A stretch of DNA of 15,415 nucleotides from CAZKCK01 sp964552325. Its GTDB lineage: Bacteria > Bacteroidota > Bacteroidia > Bacteroidales > TTA-H9. Shown here piece by piece: positions 6,930 to 14,045 of the stretch; positions within the stretch are counted from its first letter, which is position 1, and the number at the start of each line of letters is the position of its first letter. The notes below the pieces were generated by a model. The model did not search any database, had not been told where the DNA came from, and saw only the letters and a list, made by a program, of their open reading frames with translations. The stretch is from NCBI GenBank assembly GCA_964552325.1, contig CAZKHA010000071.1, forward strand, positions 1 to 15,415, written 5' to 3'. Made by a program: the position numbers and the translations under genes.

Positions 6930-8068
6930 AAGTATTAGTATTATATGATTATCCACCCTCACCGGGCGGGCTTGCTACGCAAGGGGATCTTTTATACAAA
7001 GGGCTACTTGAACTTGGTATTGATGCTCATGCGGTTCATTTTGAATCAGCACAAGAAAAAGAATGGTATTACAGATGGTTTGAACCCGATGTGGTGGTTG
7101 GCATTGGTTATTGGGGGCACACCCCGCAATTGGTTCTGCACCCCTTACGCTATGGTGTTCAACCGGTGCCTTGGCTGGTTGCTGATGGCTACATTGCAAA
7201 TTATCAGGAGGTGTTGAATGCATTACCGCTCATACTGGTAACATCTAATTGGGTAAAAGAAATGTACGTGCGTGATGGTATCAATGGCGAAACAATTGAA
7301 GTACTTCCTGTTGGCTGTGATACCGATTCGTTTGTGCCTTTTAGCAAGGATGACCCCAAAATTAAAGCGGTTCGACAAGCACTGGGCATTTCACCTGACC
7401 AATTGATGATTCTGACAGTTGGAGGCGATGCTGCTTCAAAAGGTGCGCAGGAAGTTATGCAGGCGCTTGCCTTAATTGATTCAAAGGCTCCTGATTGGAA
7501 ATATATTTGTAAGGTTTGGCCTCAGCCACGTACTAAGTTACAAAACCTGGCCGATCTTGAAATGGCCACACATCTGGGGATTGAGAAGAATGTTTTGTAC
7601 GAAACCAACACTATCTCTAGAAACTTTATGCCTTATTTGATAGGCGCGTGTGATATATACGCCGCTCCCTCGAGGCTTGAGGGTTTCGGGATGCCACAAG
7701 TTGAAGCTGGCGCATGCGGAAAACCTGTTGTTAGCATAAAAGCCATGGGTATGCTTGACACACTTATACATGGTGAAACAGCCTACTTAGCAAATATTGC
7801 GCAACGCATTGTTGTGAACGAGGTGATGCTTGGCGGCGAATCGGGTTTTGAAGATAAACATCGAGTGATTTTTAAAGTTCCTAGAACCGTTGATTATAGG
7901 GCAAATGTTCAAGATATTGCAAAATACTTATTGGAACTGATGCAAGATAATACCTTGCGTACAAGAATGGGTATGGCTGGCCGCGAACGTGTGGTGGCGA
8001 ATTTTGATTACCGGGTAGTTGCCAAACGATTCGTTGAAATACTCAAAAACAGGCTCAATATTACTTGA
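6926..8068 (+). CDS. GT4-type glycosyltransferase (GT-B fold)
   Basis: The start at 6926 gives MKVLVLYDYPPSPGGLATQG, a typical Rossmann opening with the glycine loop, and makes the ATGA overlap with the PIG-L gene; the in-frame ATG at 6899 would only add residues MAHQLKRNG. The product is 380 residues. The C-terminal half has the nucleotide-sugar signature EGFGMPQVEAGACGKPVV, with the EX7E pair of retaining GT4 enzymes, and GGDAASKG where family members have the GxxxxxKG donor loop. It probably transfers a sugar from a UDP- or GDP-donor in the cytoplasm. The acceptor is unknown. Coupling to the deacetylase suggests that both act on one glycoside, in the manner of the BshA/BshB or MshA/MshB pairs, but sequence similarity to those enzymes was not established here. 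Confidence 0.87.
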   Translation: MKVLVLYDYPPSPGGLATQGDLLYKGLLELGIDAHAVHFESAQEKEWYYRWFEPDVVVGIGYWGHTPQLVLHPLRYGVQPVPWLVADGYIANYQEVLNALPLILVTSNWVKEMYVRDGINGETIEVLPVGCDTDSFVPFSKDDPKIKAVRQALGISPDQLMILTVGGDAASKGAQEVMQALALIDSKAPDWKYICKVWPQPRTKLQNLADLEMATHLGIEKNVLYETNTISRNFMPYLIGACDIYAAPSRLEGFGMPQVEAGACGKPVVSIKAMGMLDTLIHGETAYLANIAQRIVVNEVMLGGESGFEDKHRVIFKVPRTVDYRANVQDIAKYLLELMQDNTLRTRMGMAGRERVVANFDYRVVAKRFVEILKNRLNIT

Positions 8069-8116
8069 TGAACAAGCACTTATAGCGTTCATGAACCGTT
8101 TAAAATAAATAGGATA

Positions 8117-9295
8117 ATGGCTACAAACTGGAAGAAAATAGAAGAAGCAAAAAAAGCAGCCCTTGAGGTATTGCTGCACAATTCAAAAGGCCCATTTCAC
8201 GAGCTCCCGCGCACTGCCGGCTGGGGTTATCCGGAGCCTTACACAAGAGATTTGATGTTTTCGATACTCGGGATAGCAGTGTCCGAAAATCCAACGCTAA
8301 TGCTTAGCATGCGGAAAGTTTTAGAAACACTTGCTAAGAATCAAACCGATCATGGCCACATAAGCTCATTAGTGCACGATAAGGAAGACCGCGGCTCGAG
8401 TGACTCAACACCCTTGTTTTTGCTTGCCGTTGCCATATTCAGGAAAGTAACGGGGGAGTCAGGATTCCTTGAGACGGCAGTTGAAAAAGCATTGACTTGG
8501 ATGGAATACCAAAGCCCCTCTGACAGGTATCTTGTGGCACAGCAACCAACCAGCGATTGGCGCGATGAACAATGGGTAATTGGGTACGGATTGTTTGTTA
8601 ATACATTGACATATTGTTATCTAAAGCTTCTAAACAAACACGAGCGTGCCGAAAATATACGCCATGCAATGGGAAGATTTACCATAACCAGTGGGCTTAT
8701 CCACCAACATGTGCACGAAGGCCTTGTTGTAAAACACAAACCCTACTACGCTTTATGGTCCTATAAAATATATAGCAGCGAACGTTTCGACTTACTTGGT
8801 AATAGCCTGGCCATTCTATCAGGAATTGCATCACCCACAAGGGCTGATGAGATGATTTCGTGGATTGAGGCAGAATGTGCTAACATGCGGTTAAGAGGCG
8901 AATTAGCCAATGATCTTCCACCAAACTTTTTTCCTTACGTCAAGCCCGAAAATCCAGATTGGCTTCCGCGCTATTCCATTTACAATAACCCTGGCGATTA
9001 CCATAATGGCGGAATTTGGCCATTTATTGCGGGGTTTTATGTTGCAGCACTTGTTGCGGCTAAAAGGTACGCCCTTGCTGCCGAAAAACTTGATGCACTC
9101 ACACGCTGCATCCAAAAATCATGTAACGAAACTTTGAGCTACGGGTTCAATGAGTGGATTAAGGCACAAGACGGGAAACCAATGGGGCAAGATTGGCAAA
9201 CCTGGAGTGCCGCACTATACTTATATGCGGCAAAATGTGTTGAAGATAAGCAAACTCCATTTTTTGATGAAATGCGAAGTTCATGGGTTAAATAG
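8117..9295 (+). CDS. GH100-like (alpha/alpha)6-barrel glycoside hydrolase
   Basis: The product is 392 residues without a signal peptide, so it is probably cytoplasmic. The motifs YPEPYTRDLMFSILG near residue 38, DRGSSDSTPLFLL near 91, NNPGDYHNGGIWPF near 290 and GQDWQTWSAALYLYA near 357 resemble alkaline/neutral invertases (GH100) and related glucosidases often annotated as amylo-alpha-1,6-glucosidase. In the plant GH100 enzymes the corresponding features are VRDF, a PVDSGLWW segment, YHNGGSWPV and the QTWSIAGY block. Acidic catalytic residues cannot be assigned with certainty; candidates are D44 in YTRDL and D95 in SSDST. The gene starts 48 bp after the GT4 stop with an AGGA before the ATG, and no promoter is seen in the gap, so it is probably in the same operon. 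It may cleave the product of the glycosyltransferase; sucrose cleavage is a guess only. Confidence 0.78.
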   Translation: MATNWKKIEEAKKAALEVLLHNSKGPFHELPRTAGWGYPEPYTRDLMFSILGIAVSENPTLMLSMRKVLETLAKNQTDHGHISSLVHDKEDRGSSDSTPLFLLAVAIFRKVTGESGFLETAVEKALTWMEYQSPSDRYLVAQQPTSDWRDEQWVIGYGLFVNTLTYCYLKLLNKHERAENIRHAMGRFTITSGLIHQHVHEGLVVKHKPYYALWSYKIYSSERFDLLGNSLAILSGIASPTRADEMISWIEAECANMRLRGELANDLPPNFFPYVKPENPDWLPRYSIYNNPGDYHNGGIWPFIAGFYVAALVAAKRYALAAEKLDALTRCIQKSCNETLSYGFNEWIKAQDGKPMGQDWQTWSAALYLYAAKCVEDKQTPFFDEMRSSWVK

Positions 9296-9403
9296 TTATT
9301 TGCTTACATCGGCTTACAAAACCAATTTCAAGGTGTCCTAAAAAATGGAAAAGGATACAATCTACTAAATATCAAAGTTTAATGCTGTGAACAATGGCTT
9401 ATT

Positions 9404-9444
9404 AAAAAGGCTGGCTCATTATAAAAGAGTCAGCCTTTGTTTTG
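9404..9444. terminator. Bidirectional intrinsic terminator between convergent genes
   Basis: AAGGCTGGCTC (9407-9417) pairs with GAGTCAGCCTT (9427-9437) over 11 bp with one G-T wobble and a 9-nt loop. A T-rich tail follows on the plus side (9436-9443) and an A-run (9404-9408) precedes it. It serves the 8117-9295 gene on one strand and the 9461-10129 gene on the other. Confidence 0.9.
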
Positions 9445-9460
9445 ATTTAAGGTATTGGTT

Positions 9461-10129
9461 CTAGAAACGGTAACCCAACGAAACCCCAAAGCCGGTATGC
9501 TTTATGGATGATTGATCGTCAAGTAATCGTTGGTCTTCTGGATTGATTTTAAGCATGCCAAGTTGGGCATTAAGCTTTGCAAAAATTCCATTAGCTAGCT
9601 CATACCCTACGAATATATTTCCTCCAGCATCAAATGCCTTATAATATGTTATCTCGATTGGGTCTCCAACCTCAACCACACTTTTAAACTCAACTGACGT
9701 TTCAAGCGCTACACTCCCGCCTTCGGTAAGCACCTTGCCACCAATTCCATAGGCCACATAAGGCCCAAATCCAACCATAATAAACCCATTTCCAAGCGAA
9801 GCCTTGTAAACAAAATTCAACGGAACTTCGAGGTAAGAAAGTTTATAAGTTGTAGTAAGCAAACCATTTACATTTTTTGATCCTTTAGTTGAAAACAATA
9901 AGCTTGGTTGAAAATAGAACTCTGGAGCGATAGGTACCTGAACTTCAACTCCGGCATGGTAACCCAAAATCATATCGTTCTCAAGGGTATTTCCCAAAAA
10001 ATCTTTCCCTGTCATATTCTGGAAGTTTACGCCTCCAAGTATTCCAAAGGTAATCTTTGCATCACGCTGCGCAAATAGCGAAGTAATTGAAATGGCGCAG
10101 AATATAATAAGTACTAGTTTAATTTTCAT
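9461..10129 (-). CDS. PorT-like small outer-membrane beta-barrel protein
   Basis: The 222-residue product begins with the signal peptide MKIKLVLIIFCAISITSLFAQ. The rest is a run of alternating beta-strands (ITFGILGGVNFQNM, YHAGVEVQVPI, FIMVGFGPYVAYGIGG, GNIFVGYELANGIF) and ends in GVSLGYRF, the C-terminal aromatic residue expected of proteins inserted by the BAM machinery. This fits the PorT/outer-membrane-protein beta-barrel families common in Bacteroidota. It is probably not PorT itself, and no specific role can be given. It lies 27 bp after the lipoprotein gene with no promoter between, so the two probably form one operon ending at the terminator at 9404-9444. Confidence 0.8.
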   Translation of the reverse strand: MKIKLVLIIFCAISITSLFAQRDAKITFGILGGVNFQNMTGKDFLGNTLENDMILGYHAGVEVQVPIAPEFYFQPSLLFSTKGSKNVNGLLTTTYKLSYLEVPLNFVYKASLGNGFIMVGFGPYVAYGIGGKVLTEGGSVALETSVEFKSVVEVGDPIEITYYKAFDAGGNIFVGYELANGIFAKLNAQLGMLKINPEDQRLLDDQSSIKHTGFGVSLGYRF

Positions 10130-10156
10130 GATAAATAAATATTAGGTGTTTTAAAA

Positions 10157-10828
10157 TTATTGAGAAGTTTCGTTCTTTGCATCAGTCTTCATTTTTTCGT
10201 TAGCTGTTATAAGGAATTCTACCCGACGGTTTTGTGCTAATCCATCCGCTGTTTGATTTGAATATTTTGGCTGTGATTCGCCAAACCCTCTAATTGTACA
10301 GCGATAGGCAGAAATACCTTTATTAGTAAGGTAATTAGCAACAGCAGTAGCCCTTTCCTCAGAAAGATTTTGATTATAGGCAACACTCCCTTTACTATCC
10401 GTATGCCCCTGCAGCTCAATGTCGGTATCACGGTAATTGTTTAGTACAGTAACAAGGCTGTTAAGGTGGTTTTGCGCTTCGAGGGTAAGATTGGCCTTAT
10501 CAAAGTTAAAGAGTATTTTGCTGTTAAACTCAATAACTATTCCTTCACCTACGCGTTCCACTTTGGCTTCAGGTACAGCTTGTTGAATTTCTTCGGCTTG
10601 TTTATCCATCTGGCGACCAATTAAGGCACCCGAAGCTCCACCAACTACCGCCCCGATTATTGCACCTAAGGCAGTGTTATTTGAAGCTTTACCAATTACA
10701 GCACCCATCGTTCCTCCTGTAGCGGTTCCAATTACAGCACCCTTTTGGGTCTTATTCATAGAAGAACACCCCGCAAGAGAAATAGCGGAACAGAGTACTA
10801 TGCTAACTAACCATTTCGATTTTTTCAT
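10157..10828 (-). CDS. Glycine-zipper OmpA-family lipoprotein (YiaD/Pal-like)
   Basis: The start at 10828 (MKKSKWLVSIVLCSAISLAGC) gives a lipoprotein signal with the lipobox LAGC and lipidated Cys21; the in-frame ATG at 10885 would lie upstream of the -7 box. The product is 223 residues. Residues about 28-73 form a glycine zipper (GAVIGTATGGTMGAVIG, GAIIGAVVGGASGALIG), probably membrane-inserted. About 105-210 is an OmpA_C peptidoglycan-binding domain with LFNFDKANL, GHTDSKGSVAYNQNLSEERA and NRRVEFLI. This build matches E. coli YiaD and similar outer-membrane lipoproteins. It probably anchors the outer membrane to the cell wall. It heads an operon with the barrel gene at 9461-10129. Confidence 0.9.
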   Translation of the reverse strand: MKKSKWLVSIVLCSAISLAGCSSMNKTQKGAVIGTATGGTMGAVIGKASNNTALGAIIGAVVGGASGALIGRQMDKQAEEIQQAVPEAKVERVGEGIVIEFNSKILFNFDKANLTLEAQNHLNSLVTVLNNYRDTDIELQGHTDSKGSVAYNQNLSEERATAVANYLTNKGISAYRCTIRGFGESQPKYSNQTADGLAQNRRVEFLITANEKMKTDAKNETSQ

Positions 10829-10860
10829 AAAGCATAAATTAAATGTATAAAAATTATGTG

Positions 10861-10925
10861 CAAATATCAGTATATCAGTTAGCAAATATGTTACACAATT
10901 CTATAAATTGATTGTAAAATTCACA
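10861..10925 (-). promoter_or_regulatory. Three-part promoter P4 of the lipoprotein/barrel operon
   Basis: Read on the minus strand: TGTGAATTTTACAA (10925-10912), 13 nt, TTGTGTAAC (10898-10890), 21 nt, then the -7 box GATATTTG (10868-10861). The start codon at 10828 is about 32 nt downstream, which supports the short start. Confidence 0.68.
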
Positions 10926-10996
10926 TATAGACCAATCAGTCCTGCGAAAAAGATGTGTTTCAAAAACACGGTGCACAACTTGTACTAAGTATAACC

Positions 10997-11061
10997 TATG
11001 AATTATGTAATAGAATAAAATAATTTTGCAACACAAAAAAAATTCAAACATGCTAATTTTG
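10997..11061 (+). promoter_or_regulatory. Three-part promoter P6 of the DUF4239 operon
   Basis: TATGAATTATGTAA (10997-11010), 13 nt, TTTTGCAAC (11024-11032), 21 nt, then TAATTTTG (11054-11061), an exact -7 consensus. The start codon is 86 nt downstream, the longest predicted leader in the window. A second TAATTTTG at 11021-11028 overlaps the middle element and is probably not a -7 box. The 319-bp gap between the divergent genes at 10828 and 11148 holds only P4, P6 and a weak 6-bp hairpin at 10955-10969. Confidence 0.7.
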
Positions 11062-11147
11062 TTACCCAAATAGCAATTCATATACTCAGGTAATAAATTG
11101 CTGACTACACTTTTAAGGATATACTAAAAAACAGGTTAATAATTCAA

Positions 11148-11984
11148 ATGGAAATGGACATCACCTATTATATGGTGCAATTACCGCCCTTCGTGCTTTT
11201 TATAATGATAAGTACATTTGCGGCATCTTTTGCTGGATATGGTACGTTTTTATTTCGTAAGTACATAAATATAATGGTTTTAAGATCACACAATGAAGTT
11301 ACGGGATTCCTCTTTTTAGCGATTGGAAGTTTCTATGCATTTTTGCTTAGCTTCATTGTGTTTTTGGTTTGGGATCAATTAAACGAAACCCGCGGAACCG
11401 TGAGCCGTGAAGGTAGTTCTGCTATGGGGCTTTACCGTGATATTAAATTTTACCCCGATACGATCGAGTCCAAAATCCTGATGGCAGCATATCTTGACTT
11501 TGTATTTATCGTAATTGACGATGAGTTCCCCAAGATGGAAAACATGCAGCAAAGTCAAAAAACAACTCAATCCTTTGATAAGGTATTTTATACAATGGAG
11601 CATCTAAACCCGCAAAACGCATTCTATACGCAACTTGTTGCTGAAATGTTTACGCATCTAAATCAACTGGCATTGTACAGAGGGCTCAGAACAACGGCAA
11701 TGGAAACCGGTATTCCAGGATATATGTGGCTGCCAATTATCCTGGGAGCAATTATTACACTTGTGTGCGCCATGTTGCTCGACATAGAGCACGCCCGACT
11801 TCATATAACCTTAAATGCGTTGCTGGGCATCTTTATTGGGATGATGATCTTCATCATAATCTTGTTTGACTATCCTTTTTCGGGAAGCTTAAGCATAAAA
11901 CCCATGGCATACTTTCAAATTTTTACTATGGAAAAATGGCATAGCGACAATAAATCAGTTGAGCAAATAAAAACGATTAAATAA
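11148..11984 (+). CDS. DUF4239 (bestrophin-like) integral membrane protein
   Basis: The product is 278 residues. Two hydrophobic segments lie near the N-terminus (about 12-34 and 52-75) and two near the C-terminus (about 192-212 and 220-243), around a polar middle part. The segment GFLFLAIGSFYAFLLSFIVFLVWDQ followed by RGTVSREGSSAMGLYRD, and the ending LFDYPFSGSLSIKPMAYFQ, are characteristic of DUF4239, whose members are distantly related to bestrophin anion channels. Ion transport is thus possible but unproven. The gene has its own promoter P6 and is followed after 21 bp by the lipoprotein gene at 12006, so the two probably form an operon. No terminator was found after it. Confidence 0.8.
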   Translation: MEMDITYYMVQLPPFVLFIMISTFAASFAGYGTFLFRKYINIMVLRSHNEVTGFLFLAIGSFYAFLLSFIVFLVWDQLNETRGTVSREGSSAMGLYRDIKFYPDTIESKILMAAYLDFVFIVIDDEFPKMENMQQSQKTTQSFDKVFYTMEHLNPQNAFYTQLVAEMFTHLNQLALYRGLRTTAMETGIPGYMWLPIILGAIITLVCAMLLDIEHARLHITLNALLGIFIGMMIFIIILFDYPFSGSLSIKPMAYFQIFTMEKWHSDNKSVEQIKTIK

Positions 11985-12005
11985 TACCAACTATATCTGT
12001 AACTT

Positions 12006-12524
12006 ATGAACACATACTTTGACGATAGATTCTTGATTTGCATTTGTTGTGCCCTCACTATTAGCTTTCTATCGTGCAATACAAATGAGCAAAAACCCGA
12101 GGAAGCATTTGAAAATGCCAAAAAAGAAAGAGCACAATTCAATGGCAAAACCAAAAAAATTACCGAATTGCCGATTGTAAAAAAACAACGTGTTCAAACA
12201 CCGGTTCAAAAAAAAGATGAGTGGGCAAGTTATAAAATCGAATCTGAAAGACTTTTCAGGCTTAATCGTGCCAAAATACTAGAAATTAGAGGCTTGAGAA
12301 ACATAAACAAAAATGTAGAGCGGCAAATGAAAGATCTAGAAAACGACAACAATAAGTTGAAAACGAAAATGGATGAATACATGGAAGAGGAGAAAACGAA
12401 AAGGGATCTGTTTATGGTTGAACTAAACCATAAAGCAAATCAGATAGGAATCGAACTAAATACTACCAAAACAGAACTAGCAACAACTAATCAAAAACAA
12501 TTGGAGCATAAGGTGCCAAAGTAA
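12006..12524 (+). CDS. Hypothetical coiled-coil lipoprotein
   Basis: The product is 172 residues. Residues 1-24 form a hydrophobic signal ending in SFLSC, an acceptable Bacteroidota lipobox with Cys24 as the lipid site. The remainder is very rich in K, E, N and Q; residues about 70-165 have the heptad-like spacing of a coiled coil (for example IESERLFRLNRAKILEI and MKDLENDNNKLKTKMDEYMEE). No family is recognised. It probably sits in the envelope as an extended rod. It follows the DUF4239 gene by 21 bp and likely shares its promoter. The start at 12006 is chosen because the signal peptide begins there. Low-complexity composition makes homology calls unreliable. Confidence 0.65.
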   Translation: MNTYFDDRFLICICCALTISFLSCNTNEQKPEEAFENAKKERAQFNGKTKKITELPIVKKQRVQTPVQKKDEWASYKIESERLFRLNRAKILEIRGLRNINKNVERQMKDLENDNNKLKTKMDEYMEEEKTKRDLFMVELNHKANQIGIELNTTKTELATTNQKQLEHKVPK

Positions 12525-12780
12525 TACACAACAATTCTTGTAAGCTAATTCGACAATACAATAACATATGAAACACGCGTGCGAAGGTTCTTCCGTAATA
12601 CGAAGCGGAGCTCTAAAAACTCGATTTAGTTGTCTTAATTCCAGCAGTTTAACGATAAAACCATGTTTTACCTTCGTAAATGATCACTATCAAACTTCGT
12701 GCATAAGCTAAGCTCGCTAAACTATAAGTAAGCTAAGAAGATTTTGGAGAGTACCCTATGTTGTTTTTTATTTGGGATAG
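12525..12780. other. Noncoding stretch after the coiled-coil lipoprotein gene
   Basis: No frame of convincing protein quality is seen on either strand up to promoter P7. There are only weak inverted repeats (4-5 bp) and repeated TAAGCTAAG words near 12705-12737. Its base composition is slightly less AT-rich than the flanking promoter DNA. A decayed gene or an untranslated RNA cannot be excluded. Confidence 0.5.
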
Positions 12781-12844
12781 TATGAATATTACAAATAAAA
12801 CCTCAAATTATGTAACAAAAACATATTTTGATAAACTACCTTTG
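12781..12844 (+). promoter_or_regulatory. Three-part promoter P7 of the stress-type operon
   Basis: TATGAATATTACAA (12781-12794), 13 nt, TTATGTAAC (12808-12816), 20 nt, then TACCTTTG (12837-12844), an exact -7 consensus. The upstream element is the most diverged of the seven but closely resembles that of P4. The start codon at 12870 is 25 nt downstream, which rules out the in-frame ATG at 12828. Confidence 0.7.
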
Positions 12845-12869
12845 CTATTATCATATTAATAATAATATC

Positions 12870-13070
12870 ATGAGCATAACAACTGATTCAAAACAAAAAC
12901 TGGAGAACGAAAAGATTAATCTTGAAGAGCAAATTGCCGTGCTGAAAAAATCGATGAAAATTTTTAAAGCGGAAAGGAAATCAGCATGGAACTCGTTCAA
13001 GGCTCAATTTAAATCTGATCTTGCAAAAATCAAAAAAATAATCAAATACAATGGCAAGCACAAGAAATAG
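12870..13070 (+). CDS. Small hypothetical coiled-coil protein
   Basis: The product is 66 residues, MSITTDSKQKLENEK onward, highly charged (many K and E) with a predicted helix/coiled coil over about residues 8-58. The start at 12870 is chosen because the in-frame ATG at 12828 lies before the -7 box TACCTTTG at 12837-12844. Its end overlaps the next gene by 20 bp, which indicates translational coupling. No family is recognised and no function can be assigned. As first gene of the operon with a universal stress protein and a CbpA-type co-chaperone, it may be a stress-related helper, but that is inference from position only. Confidence 0.65.
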   Translation: MSITTDSKQKLENEKINLEEQIAVLKKSMKIFKAERKSAWNSFKAQFKSDLAKIKKIIKYNGKHKK

Positions 13071-13497
13071 CGGTATTACCACAAAACCAAGGTCAGGTAA
13101 TGCTTTGCGGAGATTAACATTTAAGCAACGCTTAAGGAAATTTTTGGTTATAATGATGGCCATTCTTGTACTGTCAACTGGCACCTACATTTATTGGCAG
13201 TTCTACTATACGTTCAGTGAAGGCTATTACCAAGGTACATTACAAAACTTCGCGAATAGGGGCAATGCATTTAAAACTTTCGAGGGTGAATTACTGATAA
13301 ATAGAGATGTAGATATAAAAAAGCTATCAAGCACAACACAAAGCTTCTTCTTTTCGGTAACCAATTATCAAATAGCTCAAATACTTGATACCGTGCAAGG
13401 TAAAACTATCATGGTTCATTATCAACAAAAAAACAGCACATTATTCTGGAGAGGAGATTCGGAGTACTTGGTTGATAGTGTAATAATTGTGCACTAA
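13051..13497 (+). CDS. Single-span membrane protein of the Bacteroidota family often mislabelled 6-phosphogluconate dehydrogenase
   Basis: The product is 148 residues. A basic N-terminus (about 1-30) precedes one membrane helix, about residues 31-50 (FLVIMMAILVLSTGTYIYW). The exported part contains FSEGYYQGTLQNFANRGNAFKTFEGELL near 56-82 and a closing HYQQKNSTLFWRGDSEYLVDSV. This pattern (SEGY.xG.L.KFS.KG..FKT.EGEL, then WRGDxxY.VD) is recalled from short Bacteroidota proteins annotated as 6-phosphogluconate dehydrogenase; it has no Rossmann fold or catalytic motifs of that enzyme, so the name is not credible. The function is unknown. It overlaps the upstream small gene by 20 bp and precedes the usp gene by 29 bp. 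Confidence 0.75.
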   Translation: MASTRNSGITTKPRSGNALRRLTFKQRLRKFLVIMMAILVLSTGTYIYWQFYYTFSEGYYQGTLQNFANRGNAFKTFEGELLINRDVDIKKLSSTTQSFFFSVTNYQIAQILDTVQGKTIMVHYQQKNSTLFWRGDSEYLVDSVIIVH

Positions 13498-13526
13498 ATA
13501 TTAAACGAATTTAAAAAATAAAGAAA

Positions 13527-14015
13527 ATGAAACAAGAAAAAATGTCGAAAATTCTTATTGCCTTAGACTATGATAAAACAGCACAAAAAGTGGCTGATAC
13601 AGGTTATTTGCTAGGCAAAACAATGGGAGCCGAAATGGTTCTATTGCATGTTTTAACTGATCCTGTTTATTATTCTACAACTGAATACTCGCCCATTATG
13701 GGGTTCAGCGGCTACATGGATTCGATGCCGATACAGTTTGAGAGTATAGAAGAACTTCAAAAGGCAGCGCAACATTTTCTGGATAAGACCAAGAAACATC
13801 TTGGCGATAACGATATAAAAACCATCGTTAGGGATGGTGAAGTTCCTCATGCAATTTTAAAGGTTGCCCATGAAATTCATGCCGATATCATTGTTTTGGG
13901 ATCCCATAGTCGTAAATGGTTAGAAAACATCATAATGGGTAGCGCAACCGAAAAGGTTTTACATGATACAAAAATTCCACTTTTTATAGTCCCTACCAAA
14001 AAGCATACTAGTTAG
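13527..14015 (+). CDS. Universal stress protein (UspA family)
   Basis: The product is 162 residues, a single Usp domain. The N-terminal strand SKILIALDYDKTAQKVAD carries the conserved Asp of the nucleotide site. The C-terminal loop reads GSHSRKWLENIIMGSATEKVL, close to the ATP-binding motif Gx2Gx9G(S/T) but with Ser in place of the second Gly, so nucleotide binding is likely but not certain. Usp proteins aid survival in starvation, hypoxia and other stress. An insert of about 30 residues (YYSTTEYSPIMGFSGYMDS) follows the second strand. The ATG at 13542 (MSKILIALD) is an alternative start that would begin right at the first strand. The gene lies 29 bp after its upstream neighbour and 30 bp before the cbpA-like gene, in one operon. 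Confidence 0.92.
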   Translation: MKQEKMSKILIALDYDKTAQKVADTGYLLGKTMGAEMVLLHVLTDPVYYSTTEYSPIMGFSGYMDSMPIQFESIEELQKAAQHFLDKTKKHLGDNDIKTIVRDGEVPHAILKVAHEIHADIIVLGSHSRKWLENIIMGSATEKVLHDTKIPLFIVPTKKHTS

Positions 14016-14045
14016 GAATAAGCTAACTATTTAATTTGCAACACA

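Noticed and set aside
6285..8068. Bacillithiol genes bshB and bshA
   Set aside because: The deacetylase is compatible, but the transferase opening does not look like BshA and there is no bshC; the symbols were withheld.
10955..10969. GTGTTT/AAACAC hairpin in the divergent promoter region as terminator or operator
   Set aside because: The stem is 6 bp with a 3-nt loop, no T-run follows, and it is not repeated at the other promoters.
11021..11028. A second exact TAnnTTTG box (TAATTTTG) before the DUF4239 gene
   Set aside because: It overlaps the middle element of P6, and neither a middle nor an upstream element lies at the right distance before it; the box at 11054 fits all spacing rules.
12525..12780. 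Possible small RNA or decayed gene
   Set aside because: Only 4-5-bp hairpins, no terminator, no promoter of its own and no readable protein remnant.
12802..12815. AATTATGTAA before the 12870 gene as the upstream element of P7
   Set aside because: It lies only 21 nt from the -7 box and lacks the TGTG part; it is the middle element, and the proper upstream element is at 12781-12794.
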